A stretch of 20,699 bases of DNA from JBMOLK01 sp049325575 (GTDB taxonomy: Bacteria > Bacillota > Clostridia > Acetivibrionales > Acetivibrionaceae), in assembly GCA_049325575.1 (NCBI GenBank), contig JBMOLK010000047.1:1-20699 (forward strand), given 5' to 3'. The translations under genes were made by a program, and so were the position numbers. The notes below the pieces were generated by a model. It did no database searches and had not been told where the DNA came from. It saw only the letters and a list, made by a program, of their open reading frames with translations. Shown piece by piece: positions 8,944-16,503 of the stretch. Every line of letters begins with the position of its first letter. The first letter of the stretch is position 1.

Positions 8944-9387
8944 TTATGTTCTATAAATTACTTTCTTATAAACGATAAAATTCCATGATATCAGAACGCC
9001 CTGAAGCAGGGGCTTTGAGATCAGCGCAGGAATTCCAAAAACTCGCGTGAAAACATGCCAAAGACCTATATTCCCAACAACCAGATTTACAGTAAAAAGT
9101 ATTATATAGAAAAATAGTTGCTCGCCCATGTTGCCTTTAGACTGAAAAGACCAGAATCTGTTTACAAGGAAGACAAGCCAGAACATTATTACATAGACAA
9201 TTACATTTGCAACTTTGTCATTGATAGACAAGACTTTCAACAACACAAAAAAAAGTGTCCACTCTATGGAAAAAGAAGTGAAACCTGTTACTAAATATTT
9301 CTTAAACTGAGATATAGACTTTTCTGTAAAAAAATCAGAGAAAAACTTATGTCTCTTAAGTATCTCAATTAATGCGCCTGCAGCCAT
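8944..9387 (-). CDS. GtrA-like family membrane protein
   Basis: 147 residues with about four membrane helices starting near residue 30, matching the GtrA-like family (PF04138): FKKYLVTGFTSFSIEWTLF, a central VNRFWSFQS motif and a C-terminal WNFIVYKK. GtrA proteins are thought to help flip polyprenyl-linked sugars across the membrane and usually sit beside a GtrB-type transferase, exactly as here. The ATG at 9387 is supported by GGAGG with 5 bases spacing; the frame stays open upstream to a TTG at 9453, but that start lacks a ribosome site and lies inside an inverted repeat. A promoter (9539-9567) and the 12-bp inverted repeat (9433-9463) precede the gene, so it probably heads a transcription unit running left to the window edge. 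Confidence 0.87.
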   Translation of the reverse strand: MAAGALIEILKRHKFFSDFFTEKSISQFKKYLVTGFTSFSIEWTLFFVLLKVLSINDKVANVIVYVIMFWLVFLVNRFWSFQSKGNMGEQLFFYIILFTVNLVVGNIGLWHVFTRVFGIPALISKPLLQGVLISWNFIVYKKVIYRT

Positions 9388-9432
9388 ACTTTCCTCCAAA
9401 GTATCGATAATATTTTTAGTCCCGAAATAAAA

Positions 9433-9463
9433 ATTTTGATTATTTTGACACAATAATCAAAAT
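9433..9463 (-). terminator. 12-bp perfect inverted repeat in gtrA leader (attenuator, terminator or operator)
   Basis: The arms at 9433-9444 and 9452-9463 (ATTTTGATTATT and its exact reverse complement) enclose a 7-base loop. Read on the minus strand the stem is followed by TTTTATTT, like a weak intrinsic terminator, but only two of the twelve pairs are G-C. It lies between the predicted start site (near 9532) and the gtrA ribosome site, so it could attenuate the operon, end transcripts coming from the DUF2304 gene, or bind a regulator. Confidence 0.45.
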
Positions 9464-9538
9464 GTTGCTTCGAGAAATCAATTATAAAAGTATCTTTAGT
9501 TACATAAAAGCGACAAAAATATATCAACACCTGTGTAT

Positions 9539-9567
9539 ATTATAGCAGTTATATCGACAATAAGCAA
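9539..9567 (-). promoter_or_regulatory. Sigma-A-type promoter for the gtrA operon
   Basis: On the minus strand a TTGCTT -35 box (9562-9567) and a perfect TATAAT -10 box (9539-9544) are separated by 17 bases. The predicted start near 9532 gives a leader of about 145 bases that contains the 12-bp inverted repeat. Confidence 0.7.
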
Positions 9568-9626
9568 TTTTATTTTTAACATTTATACCATATCGTCTTA
9601 AATATAAGTGTAGTTTAAAGTAAACA

Positions 9627-9971
9627 TCAAGCCTTATTGTTTAGTTTCTGCTTAAGCAGTGCAAGCTCCTGGGTTAGCCTGGTGATCCTTTCAGACTGCT
9701 TTGAGATAACAACAGTAGTATTAAGACTGTAAATAATTAGATAGACAAGACCGAAGAGAAACAATAATGAAGGTGGATTTTTAATATCAAGCCACCTGGA
9801 GAAGGTATTTATAAATCTAGGCGTACTCGATAAAATAATCAGTATTATGCTCATAAGAATCCAAAGCAGTGAATAACGTTCCTGGAGCTTATTTTTCCTG
9901 ACAAGCTCAATCACTATAAGAAGAAAAAATACACTAAAAAGTATCGATATTGAATATACATTTACAGCCAT
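9627..9971 (-). CDS. DUF2304 family membrane protein
   Basis: 114 residues: three hydrophobic helices (about 5-24, 33-49, 68-86) and a C-terminal coiled-coil-like segment (ISKQSERITRLTQELALLKQ, about 90-109). The pattern, with RYSLLWIL after the first helix, matches DUF2304 (PF10066), small membrane proteins of unknown function commonly encoded next to GT2 enzymes. It starts 14 bases after the GT2 gene upstream on the same strand, with AAAGGAGG 8 bases before ATG, so the two form an operon. It may tether or regulate that glycosyltransferase at the membrane; this is inference from gene order. Confidence 0.85.
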   Translation of the reverse strand: MAVNVYSISILFSVFFLLIVIELVRKNKLQERYSLLWILMSIILIILSSTPRFINTFSRWLDIKNPPSLLFLFGLVYLIIYSLNTTVVISKQSERITRLTQELALLKQKLNNKA

Positions 9972-9985
9972 TTAATAAACCTCCT

Positions 9986-10684
9986 TTATTCTTCGGTAGA
10001 CCTTAATGTACCTATAACAAGGGAAAGGCTGACTTTGATCATATAGTATAATGAACGAAGGGTTGTGATAGAGGATTTTCCTCCCTGGCGCTCAAACATC
10101 TGTACCGCAAGTTCCGTGATTTTGAAGTTATTTCTTTTTAGTTTGACCAGAACATCAACCTCAGGATAATCCACAGGATAGCAGTTGGCAAAGAAGCTTA
10201 TCACCTTTTTATTTACAGCTCGGAAGCCCGAGGTGGTATCTTTAAGCTTCTGGTTTATTAGTATGCTTACAAGAAATGAGAAAAATATCATACCCATTCT
10301 GCGGAATACTGCCGATCTATAGCAAGTTTTGCTGACGTAGCGTGAACCCAGGACTACATCCGCTGTATTGCTTAGTATAGGTTCCAGTAAATCATTTATA
10401 AATGAGGGGTCATGCTGACCATCCGCATCAACCTGAATTGCAACATCATAATCATTGTCTCTGGCATAAATATATCCTGTCTGCATGGCGCCTCCAATAC
10501 CCAGATTATATGGAAGCTCTATTACAGTTGCTCCTGCTTCTCGTGCTCTTTCTGAAGTATTGTCTTTTGAGCCGTCATTTACAACCAGTATGTCTGCTTG
10601 AGGAGCATGGATACTTATGCGCCTTACAACATTTCCTATGGTTTTTTCCTCGTTGTATGCAGGAATAATTGTGAGAATCTTCAC
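9986..10684 (-). CDS. DPM1-like family 2 glycosyltransferase
   Basis: 232 residues. A compact GT2 fold shows IIPAYNEEKTI (6-16), VVNDGSKDNT (34-43), QVDADGQHDP (84-93), LGSRY (112-116) and TSGFRAVN (151-158), all typical of polyprenyl- or dolichyl-phosphate mannosyl/glucosyltransferases. Unlike the GtrB-like neighbour it lacks the paired C-terminal membrane helices; only a weakly hydrophobic end (about 212-226) is seen, so the partner DUF2304 protein may anchor it. It should load a sugar on a lipid carrier on the cytoplasmic side. The start is GTG at 10684, preceded by AAGGTG with 5 bases spacing. It is the first gene of its strand, divergent from dapF, with inverted repeats in the shared intergenic region. 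Confidence 0.86.
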   Translation of the reverse strand: MKILTIIPAYNEEKTIGNVVRRISIHAPQADILVVNDGSKDNTSERAREAGATVIELPYNLGIGGAMQTGYIYARDNDYDVAIQVDADGQHDPSFINDLLEPILSNTADVVLGSRYVSKTCYRSAVFRRMGMIFFSFLVSILINQKLKDTTSGFRAVNKKVISFFANCYPVDYPEVDVLVKLKRNNFKITELAVQMFERQGGKSSITTLRSLYYMIKVSLSLVIGTLRSTEE

Positions 10685-10712
10685 CGGTGCACCTTCTTAG
10701 CAATATAGTAAT

Positions 10713-10755
10713 AAAATATAATAGATAATTATCTATTGTTCATCTATTATATTTT
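10713..10755. repeat. Nested inverted repeats between divergent GT2 and dapF genes
   Basis: Arms at 10713-10726 and 10742-10755 are perfect 14-bp reverse complements (AAAATATAATAGAT and its partner). A second perfect 18-bp palindrome (10720-10737) shares the left arm, so two alternative hairpins exclude each other. The outer right arm contains TATAAT on the minus strand (10746-10751), which could be the -10 box of the GT2 gene, though no good -35 box is seen. It may be an operator or simply AT-rich structure. Confidence 0.5.
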
Positions 10756-10817
10756 GGATTAAAATATCATATTTTATTAACCATACATAAAATTTTTTTA
10801 ATTCGACCCGTGCTGGG

Positions 10818-10845
10818 TTGCTATGTAAAGAATGTATGTTATAAT
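10818..10845 (+). promoter_or_regulatory. Promoter for dapF-dapL
   Basis: TTGCTA (10818-10823) and TATAAT (10840-10845) are 16 bases apart, with TG one base before the -10 box (extended -10). The start is expected near 10852, leaving a leader of about 40 bases before dapF. Confidence 0.65.
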
Positions 10846-10890
10846 AGTTTAAGAGTAAAAAATGCAAGATTGAGTTTGGGAGGTTGCAAT

Positions 10891-11724
10891 ATGAAATTTA
10901 CAAAGATGCATGGGCTAGGCAATGATTATATATATGTAAATTGTCTTAATGAGACTGTGGAAAATCCTTCCGAGCTTTCTAAAATTGTCAGTGACAGGCA
11001 TTTTGGAATTGGTTCTGACGGTCTTGTGTTGATTATGCCTTCACAGATAGCAGATTTTAGAATGAGAATGTTTAATGCAGATGGTTCGGAAGCAGAGATG
11101 TGCGGGAATGCTATAAGATGTGTAGGAAAGTATGTTTATGACAACGGTTTGACAAAAAAACAGGTGGTTACTGTTGAGACTCTTGCAGGCATAAAGGTTC
11201 TGGAATTAAGTTTAAAGGATGGCAAGGTTGAATTGGTGAAGGTGGATATGGGTGAACCGATTTTGGAGCCTTCAAAGATTCCTGTAGCAAGTGACAAGGA
11301 ATTATTCAAGTCCGAGCCGGTTGCTGTGGATGGCAGGGAGTTTAAAGTGACGTGCGTTTCAATGGGGAATCCTCATGCAGTGGTTTATGTTGACAGCGTA
11401 GATAAGTTCCTTCTTGAAGTAATAGGCCCAAAGATGGAGACACACTGCCTTTTTCCTAAAAAGATAAATGCAGAATTTGTTGAAGTGATTGACAGGACTA
11501 CCTTGAAAATGAGGGTTTGGGAAAGAGGCTCAGGAGAGACCTTGGCCTGTGGAACCGGAGCTTGTGCTGTGCTGGTGGCTTCAGTTCTAAACGGGGTTAG
11601 TGATAGGAAGGCCACTGTAAAGCTTCTTGGGGGAGACCTGATTATTGAGTGGAGTGAAAAAGATAACCATGTTTATAAGACAGGACCTGCAACTAAAGTA
11701 TTTGATGGTGAAATCCATATATAG
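10891..11724 (+). CDS. dapF: Diaminopimelate epimerase
   Basis: 277 residues, full length for DapF. It interconverts LL- and meso-diaminopimelate, supplying peptidoglycan cross-linking and lysine precursors in the cytoplasm. The two catalytic cysteines are present: C71 in EMCGNAIRC and C220 in ACGTGACA. Other family signatures are MHGLGNDY near the N-terminus, GSDGLV (41-46) and MGNPHAV (158-164). The ATG at 10891 is chosen because GGGAGG lies 7 bases upstream and the protein then begins MKFTKMHGLG as in other DapF proteins; the frame is open for 27 codons upstream, but that part overlaps the promoter. dapL follows after 35 bases, giving two consecutive pathway steps in one unit. Confidence 0.97.
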   Translation: MKFTKMHGLGNDYIYVNCLNETVENPSELSKIVSDRHFGIGSDGLVLIMPSQIADFRMRMFNADGSEAEMCGNAIRCVGKYVYDNGLTKKQVVTVETLAGIKVLELSLKDGKVELVKVDMGEPILEPSKIPVASDKELFKSEPVAVDGREFKVTCVSMGNPHAVVYVDSVDKFLLEVIGPKMETHCLFPKKINAEFVEVIDRTTLKMRVWERGSGETLACGTGACAVLVASVLNGVSDRKATVKLLGGDLIIEWSEKDNHVYKTGPATKVFDGEIHI

Positions 11725-11759
11725 TAACAAACAGACTTTTAAAGAGAGGAAGATTAAAA

Positions 11760-12995
11760 ATGGCACTAATTAATGAGAACTATTTAAAACTCCAGGGCAG
11801 CTATCTTTTTGCAGAAATAGCAAGAAGGGTAAACAAGTTTAAAGATGAGAACCCTGATGCGAAGATTATAAGGTTGGGTATCGGAGATGTTACAAAGCCT
11901 CTTGCACCTGCAGTTATTGATGCTTTGCATAATGCAGTGGATGAAATGGCAAAGGCGGAAACTTTTAGAGGATATGGACCTGAACAGGGTTACAGTTTTA
12001 TAATTAATAAAATTATTGAAAATGACTATACTTCACGGGGAATAAAGCTTGATGAAGATGAAGTGTTTGTAAGTGACGGCGCAAAAAGTGATACGGGTAA
12101 TATTCAGGAAATATTCGGACTGGATAATATAATTGCAGTTACAGACCCGGTTTATCCGGTCTATATAGACAGTAATGTTATGGCTGGAAGGACAGGAGCA
12201 TTTACCGATAAAGGACGTTTTGACAAGATTACTTATCTTCCGTGCAATGCAGAGAATAATTTTACTCCAGAGCTTCCAAAGAACAAAGTTGACATGATAT
12301 ACCTTTGCTTCCCAAACAATCCAACGGGTATGACATTGTCAAAGGAAGAGCTTAAGAAATGGGTTGACTATGCTAAGGAAAACAAGGCCATAATTCTTTT
12401 TGACTCCGCGTATGAAGCATTTATACGTGAGAAGGATGTACCACACAGCATATATGAAATAGAGGGTGCAAAGGAAGTTGCAATTGAATTCAGAAGTTTT
12501 TCAAAAACAGCAGGATTTACAGGAACAAGATGTGCATATACCGTTGTTCCTAAAGAAGTAGTTGCTTATACAGCAAGCGGTGAAGCTCATCAACTTAACA
12601 AACTTTGGAACAGAAGACAGACAACAAAGTTCAACGGAGTACCTTATATAATTCAGCAGGGGGCTGCTGCAGTTTTTACAGAGGAAGGACAGAAGCAGAT
12701 AAAGGCTACAATAGATTATTATATGGACAATGCGAAAATAATCAAAGAAGGCCTGGAGAGTACAGGTCTTAAGGTGTTTGGAGGGGTAAATGCTCCTTAT
12801 ATATGGCTTAAGACGCCTAACAACCTAAGCTCATGGGAGTTTTTTGATAAACTGCTCAACGAAGTTAATATTGTGGGAACACCAGGGTCAGGGTTTGGAC
12901 CTAGCGGTGAAGGTTACTTCAGGTTAACTGCTTTCGGAAGCAGAGAAAATACCGAAGAAGCTATTGAGAGATTTAAGACAAAATTGAAAATTTAA
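11760..12995 (+). CDS. dapL: LL-diaminopimelate aminotransferase
   Basis: 411 residues, the usual length. This PLP enzyme (class I/II fold) makes LL-diaminopimelate directly from tetrahydrodipicolinate and glutamate, bypassing the succinylase/acetylase branches. The lysine expected to bind PLP is K249 in SFSKTAGFTGTRC; FPNNPTG (184-190), DSAYEAF (215-221) and GYGPEQGY (71-78) are typical of DapL. GAGGAA lies 8 bases before ATG. Its product is the substrate of DapF, encoded just upstream. A terminator follows 19 bases after the stop codon. Confidence 0.97.
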   Translation: MALINENYLKLQGSYLFAEIARRVNKFKDENPDAKIIRLGIGDVTKPLAPAVIDALHNAVDEMAKAETFRGYGPEQGYSFIINKIIENDYTSRGIKLDEDEVFVSDGAKSDTGNIQEIFGLDNIIAVTDPVYPVYIDSNVMAGRTGAFTDKGRFDKITYLPCNAENNFTPELPKNKVDMIYLCFPNNPTGMTLSKEELKKWVDYAKENKAIILFDSAYEAFIREKDVPHSIYEIEGAKEVAIEFRSFSKTAGFTGTRCAYTVVPKEVVAYTASGEAHQLNKLWNRRQTTKFNGVPYIIQQGAAAVFTEEGQKQIKATIDYYMDNAKIIKEGLESTGLKVFGGVNAPYIWLKTPNNLSSWEFFDKLLNEVNIVGTPGSGFGPSGEGYFRLTAFGSRENTEEAIERFKTKLKI

Positions 12996-13014
12996 AAAAT
13001 GCTTAACACTTAAC

Positions 13015-13048
13015 AAAAAGAGCTTGAGGAGTCTCAGGTTCTTTTTTT
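13015..13048 (+). terminator. Intrinsic terminator after dapL
   Basis: A 10-bp stem (13019-13028 with 13033-13042, two G-T pairs) with a GAGT loop is flanked by an A-run before and seven T after. Classic rho-independent form. Confidence 0.85.
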
Positions 13049-13200
13049 GTATTTTAAAATAGTTATAGACATATACTAAGTGCACAGAAAACAGATAACC
13101 TTCTTTTTTCTTTTGGTCTATTGAGAAGCAATAAGGACGAAAGAGAAAACTAAGTATCAAACATTAGAATTCAAACTTTTTAATATAAGTTGGGTGAAAT

Positions 13201-14121
13201 ATGAACTTTAGAAGAAGTATTTTTTATATTTGTTCGGTTCTTGCGCTGATTTTATTTGTAGATGGGGTTTTTACCCTGTATACAATGAATAAGGAACAGC
13301 AAAATACAGAGTTTCGCAGTAAGTACAATCCTATAGAGATTGTTAGAAGAAATATAGGGCAGAAGGAAGAAGCTCCACAATGCTTAAACCTTCTTATCCT
13401 GGGACTGGATGAGGAGGAAGTCAGGTCCGATGTGATTGCACTGTTAAACTATCGTCCTAAGGAAGGGAAAATCAATATATTATCAATTGCAAGGGATACC
13501 AGAGTAAAGGCGAAAGGCAGGTTCATGAAGATAAATGCTCTTATAGGAACTGGCGGGGAGCGGCTGGTAGTTGAAAAGGTAGAAGAGATAACAGGGCTGC
13601 CGATAAACTACTATCTCACATTGAACTTCAAGGGGTTTAGGGAAATTATTGATACTTTAGGAGGGGTAGAAATAGATGTACCCTTTGATATGGAATATGA
13701 TGACCCGTATCAGAATTTACATATTCATATCAAAAAAGGTAAGCAGGTTTTGGATGGAGCAAAATCTGAACAGTTTGTAAGGTATAGAAAAGGCAACCAT
13801 AAGGGGCAAGGATACCAGGATGGAGATATTGGAAGAATAAAGATTCAACAGCAGTTTATAAAAGAGTTTATAGAACAAAAGATTAAAGTAAGATATATAC
13901 TTAAAGCCAATGATATTTTTTTTATTCTCAAGGATAATATGAGGACTAATATAGAGATTAGCGATGTAAATCACTTCATCAAGTATATTAAAGACATTAG
14001 GTCCGATGAAGTAAAATCTTATACATTGCCCGGTTATTCGTCATATATAGGCGGACAGTGGTATTATATATATAATAAGAAAAAGACAAAAGAGCTGATA
14101 AAGAGTTATTTCAGCCCCTAG
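13201..14121 (+). CDS. LytR-CpsA-Psr (LCP) family cell-wall glycopolymer ligase
   Basis: 306 residues. A short basic N-terminus and one membrane helix (about 7-27) anchor an extracytoplasmic LCP domain (about 60-225). Conserved positions visible are the RSD motif (75-77), SIARDTR (95-101), FKGFREIIDTLGGVEIDVP (143-161), QFVRYR (191-196) with its arginines, and DIGRIKIQQQF (209-219). LCP enzymes transfer undecaprenyl-phosphate-linked polymers to peptidoglycan (or, in some species, to proteins). It has no tightly linked partner here, but its job fits the surface polymer theme of the island at left. GGGTG lies about 5 bases before ATG. No clear promoter was found in the 150-base gap upstream. 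A CTAGC/GCTAG mini-hairpin overlaps the stop codon but has no T-run. Confidence 0.9.
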   Translation: MNFRRSIFYICSVLALILFVDGVFTLYTMNKEQQNTEFRSKYNPIEIVRRNIGQKEEAPQCLNLLILGLDEEEVRSDVIALLNYRPKEGKINILSIARDTRVKAKGRFMKINALIGTGGERLVVEKVEEITGLPINYYLTLNFKGFREIIDTLGGVEIDVPFDMEYDDPYQNLHIHIKKGKQVLDGAKSEQFVRYRKGNHKGQGYQDGDIGRIKIQQQFIKEFIEQKIKVRYILKANDIFFILKDNMRTNIEISDVNHFIKYIKDIRSDEVKSYTLPGYSSYIGGQWYYIYNKKKTKELIKSYFSP

Positions 14122-14167
14122 CTTTAGCTAGCGCTTAAGTACTAAATATAATTGGGATATATTCCTC

Positions 14168-14196
14168 ATGACTTAAAAAATCTTTAATGTTATAAT
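14168..14196 (+). promoter_or_regulatory. Promoter for the YdjM-like gene
   Basis: ATGACT (14168-14173, four of six consensus bases) and a perfect TATAAT (14191-14196) are 17 bases apart, with an extended TGT just before the -10 box. The leader would be about 70 bases. Confidence 0.55.
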
Positions 14197-14272
14197 ACTT
14201 TTATGCAAAATTTGATGTAGTAGTCTTGTACCACTTCATTTTCCAAGTTTGATTAAAACAGGGGGGCAATAA

Positions 14273-15253
14273 ATGGATCCTATTACGCATGGAGTCATAG
14301 GAATGGCAATCTCGAAGCTTGCCGGGAATGAGATATCTATCTCTGATGCAGCTACAGCGAGTATTGTTATTGGTTCGGTTTTTCCGGATATAGATATAGT
14401 ATTTCAAAAGTGGGGAGATTATGCTTATCTGAAGAACCACAGGGGTATAACCCATTCCATAGTCGGCCTTATGGCCTCATCGGTATTTATAGCTTTTTTG
14501 TTAAGTGCTTTTTACACTGATGCAAACGTTTACAGTCTTATGTTTTGGGCTTTAATAGGGGGTTTTTCCCACACATTCTTTGACATCTTCAACTCGTATG
14601 GAGCAAAGCTTCTATGGCCTTTCTCCAATAGGAAGTTTTCCTTAAGCCTGCTGATTATTTTTGATCCTGTGTTCCTGGCTTCACTGGTTGGCTATATATA
14701 TACTTCGGGTATGATGCAGCAAGGTTTTATAGCACTTTTTGCCATCTACCTTTTATCAAGAATTATTATGAGGACTTTTGTATCAAGGGAGCTTAAGAGA
14801 AGATTCGGAAAAACCAGTAAAAGAATCAGTTTACTGCCTTCGATGACAAGTTTATTTAGATGGCATTTTGTACTTGAGGAGCCTTCCTGTAATATTATTG
14901 GGGAAAAAAGTATTCTAAAGCGGGATATTAGGATAATGGAAAGACTAAATAAGATACAGGATGAGTTGCTGGATAAAGTTTTAAAGTCCCATGTAGGTCA
15001 ATTCTTTACCGAGTTTACACCAATATTTCATATAATGTATGAGAAGGTGGGTGGAATAACGCGGTATATTCTTATTGACATGAGATATTATATAAGGAAA
15101 GACTTTCTTCACCACGCAGTCCTTGAGATGGATGAAAATGACGATATAATAACTGCAAGCTTCAATCCATATTCTATTAACAGGGTAAACACAATACCAG
15201 AGCCGTCTGTTAAACCGGAAAACAGCTTATTTTCAAGGTTTGTAGGCTTATGA
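14273..15253 (+). CDS. YdjM/YfhP-like membrane-bound metal-dependent hydrolase
   Basis: 326 residues. The N-terminal half (1-180) matches the YdjM/LexA-binding, DUF457-like family (PF04307): PITHGVIG with H6, FPDID (37-41), KNHRGITHS (54-62), and GGFSHTFFDIFNSYG (96-110). These His/Asp residues are the putative metal ligands, placed among about five membrane helices (near 26-36, 64-80, 88-103, 125-141, 145-165). A C-terminal soluble extension (about 190-326) of unknown function follows, as in the Bacillus YfhP type. The biochemical role of the family is not settled. A strong GGGGGG site lies upstream of ATG. It appears to be a single-gene unit between its own promoter and terminator. Confidence 0.87.
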   Translation: MDPITHGVIGMAISKLAGNEISISDAATASIVIGSVFPDIDIVFQKWGDYAYLKNHRGITHSIVGLMASSVFIAFLLSAFYTDANVYSLMFWALIGGFSHTFFDIFNSYGAKLLWPFSNRKFSLSLLIIFDPVFLASLVGYIYTSGMMQQGFIALFAIYLLSRIIMRTFVSRELKRRFGKTSKRISLLPSMTSLFRWHFVLEEPSCNIIGEKSILKRDIRIMERLNKIQDELLDKVLKSHVGQFFTEFTPIFHIMYEKVGGITRYILIDMRYYIRKDFLHHAVLEMDENDDIITASFNPYSINRVNTIPEPSVKPENSLFSRFVGL

Positions 15254-15307
15254 CATTATCAGTAACCTAATCTCTCGCCTGTTGGTATGATAAGAGTTTT
15301 CGCATAT

Positions 15308-15329
15308 ACGGCCTTAAAAGGGCCGTTTT
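15308..15329 (+). terminator. Terminator after the YdjM-like gene
   Basis: ACGGCC (15308-15313) pairs with GGCCGT (15321-15326) around a 7-base loop and is followed by a short T-run. GC-rich stem in an AT-rich gap; the T-run is brief. Confidence 0.6.
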
Positions 15330-15398
15330 CCTATTTCAAAGGTATTATCTATAATAGCCGCAAACTTTTAGGGGTACATCTTTTCTTTTAAAAACAGC

Positions 15399-15427
15399 TT
15401 TAAACATAAGTCTATGTATATTATAAT
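15399..15427 (+). promoter_or_regulatory. Possible promoter for the HgdB-like/activator pair
   Basis: A perfect TATAAT (15422-15427) lies 17 bases after TTTAAA (15399-15404), which matches four of six -35 positions. The surrounding DNA is very AT-rich, so the call is modest. Confidence 0.45.
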
Positions 15428-15460
15428 ATTATAAATTGAATTTAACTTAGGGGTGTTGAT

Positions 15461-16444
15461 TTGAAAAAAATCGGTTTTACTACGAGTATACCTGTTGAAA
15501 CAATATTTGCAGCGGGTTCCATACCAGTTGACCTCAATAATATTTTTATAACCAGTATGAATCCCGGAAAGCTTATTGAAATGGCAGAAAACGTAGGGTT
15601 TCCCAGAAGTACCTGTGCATGGATAAAAGGCATCTACTCTGCTGTTCTTGATAAGGGTGACATAGACACTTTGATAGGTGTCATTGAGGGAGATTGTTCC
15701 AATACAAAGGCTCTTATTGAAGTTCTTGAGCTAAAAGGAATAGAGTGTATTCCATTTTCATATCCGAATTCCAGAGGATATGACCAACTAAAGACAGAGA
15801 TTTTGAAGCTGTGCAGCTATTTTGGTGTTGGAATAGACGATTGCATGGGAGTTAAGAAAGAACTGGACAAAATAAGGAAGAGATTGGCTTACCTTGATGA
15901 GCTTACGTGGAAGCATAATAAGGCCGGAGGTTTTGAAAACCACATATGGCAAGTATCAAGCAGTGATTTTAATGGTGATTATGTCACCTTTGGAAAAGAA
16001 CTGGAAAGAGCTATATCAGCCATTGAAAAAAGGAATACAAAACATAAAAAAGTGAGAATAGGATACATTGGTGTTCCTGCCATAAATGGTGATTTATACG
16101 ATTTTATTGAGACTCTTGATGCCAGAGTGGTATATAACGAAGTACAACGCCAGTTTACAATGGCAGATTCTATTAATGTTGAGGATATTATAGAAGCTTA
16201 CAGAATGTTTACCTATCCATACAGCCTAAGTGGAAGACTTAAGGATATAAAAGACCGTATTGCAGAAAGAAAGATAGATGGGGTGATACATTACACCCAG
16301 GCTTTTTGTTTTAGGGGAATAGAAGATATTATAATTAGAAGGGAACTGGATGTTCCTGTTCTGACACTGGAAGGAGATAGGCCGGGAAGTTTGGATTCCA
16401 GAACCAAACTTCGAATAGAGTCCTTTATTGATATGATAAGTTAA
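15461..16444 (+). CDS. 2-hydroxyacyl-CoA dehydratase D-component-like (HgdB/BcrB-family) iron-sulfur protein
   Basis: 327 residues, shorter than typical HgdA/HgdB subunits. The family pattern is clear: STCAWIKG with C52, EGDCSNTKA with C79, and a C-terminal TQAFCFRG with C283 followed by LTLEGDRPGSLDSRTKLRIESF (302-322), which match the three cysteines that hold the [4Fe-4S] cluster in this family. Three more cysteines (C96, C118, C128) are present. Enzymes of this family receive one electron at very low potential from an ATP-driven activator, encoded next door. Only one such subunit is encoded here, so the protein is likely a homodimer, like the double-cubane cluster proteins, rather than an HgdAB heterodimer. 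Substrate unknown. Start is TTG at 15461, with GGGGTG upstream; no better start is in frame. Confidence 0.85.
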   Translation: MKKIGFTTSIPVETIFAAGSIPVDLNNIFITSMNPGKLIEMAENVGFPRSTCAWIKGIYSAVLDKGDIDTLIGVIEGDCSNTKALIEVLELKGIECIPFSYPNSRGYDQLKTEILKLCSYFGVGIDDCMGVKKELDKIRKRLAYLDELTWKHNKAGGFENHIWQVSSSDFNGDYVTFGKELERAISAIEKRNTKHKKVRIGYIGVPAINGDLYDFIETLDARVVYNEVQRQFTMADSINVEDIIEAYRMFTYPYSLSGRLKDIKDRIAERKIDGVIHYTQAFCFRGIEDIIIRRELDVPVLTLEGDRPGSLDSRTKLRIESFIDMIS

Positions 16445-16503
16445 TCAATGATTAAAATTAGACCTTGTTTCACAGCTGGAATTATAGGTATAGAAGGTGG
16501 AAT

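Noticed and set aside
9388..9453. Longer GtrA-like protein starting at TTG 9453
   Set aside because: No ribosome site before the TTG, the start lies in an inverted repeat, and the ATG at 9387 has a good GGAGG site.
10810..10890. 27-residue N-terminal extension of DapF
   Set aside because: It overlaps the predicted promoter and DapF proteins start at MKFTKMHGLG-like sequence.
13101..13149. Imperfect hairpin around TATTG-AGAAG-CAATA upstream of the LCP gene
   Set aside because: Only 5 bp pair perfectly and the outer pairing needs bulges in A/T-rich tracts; no terminator or riboswitch form is evident.
14118..14131. CTAGC-TTTA-GCTAG hairpin over the LCP stop codon
   Set aside because: No T-run follows, so it is not a convincing terminator.
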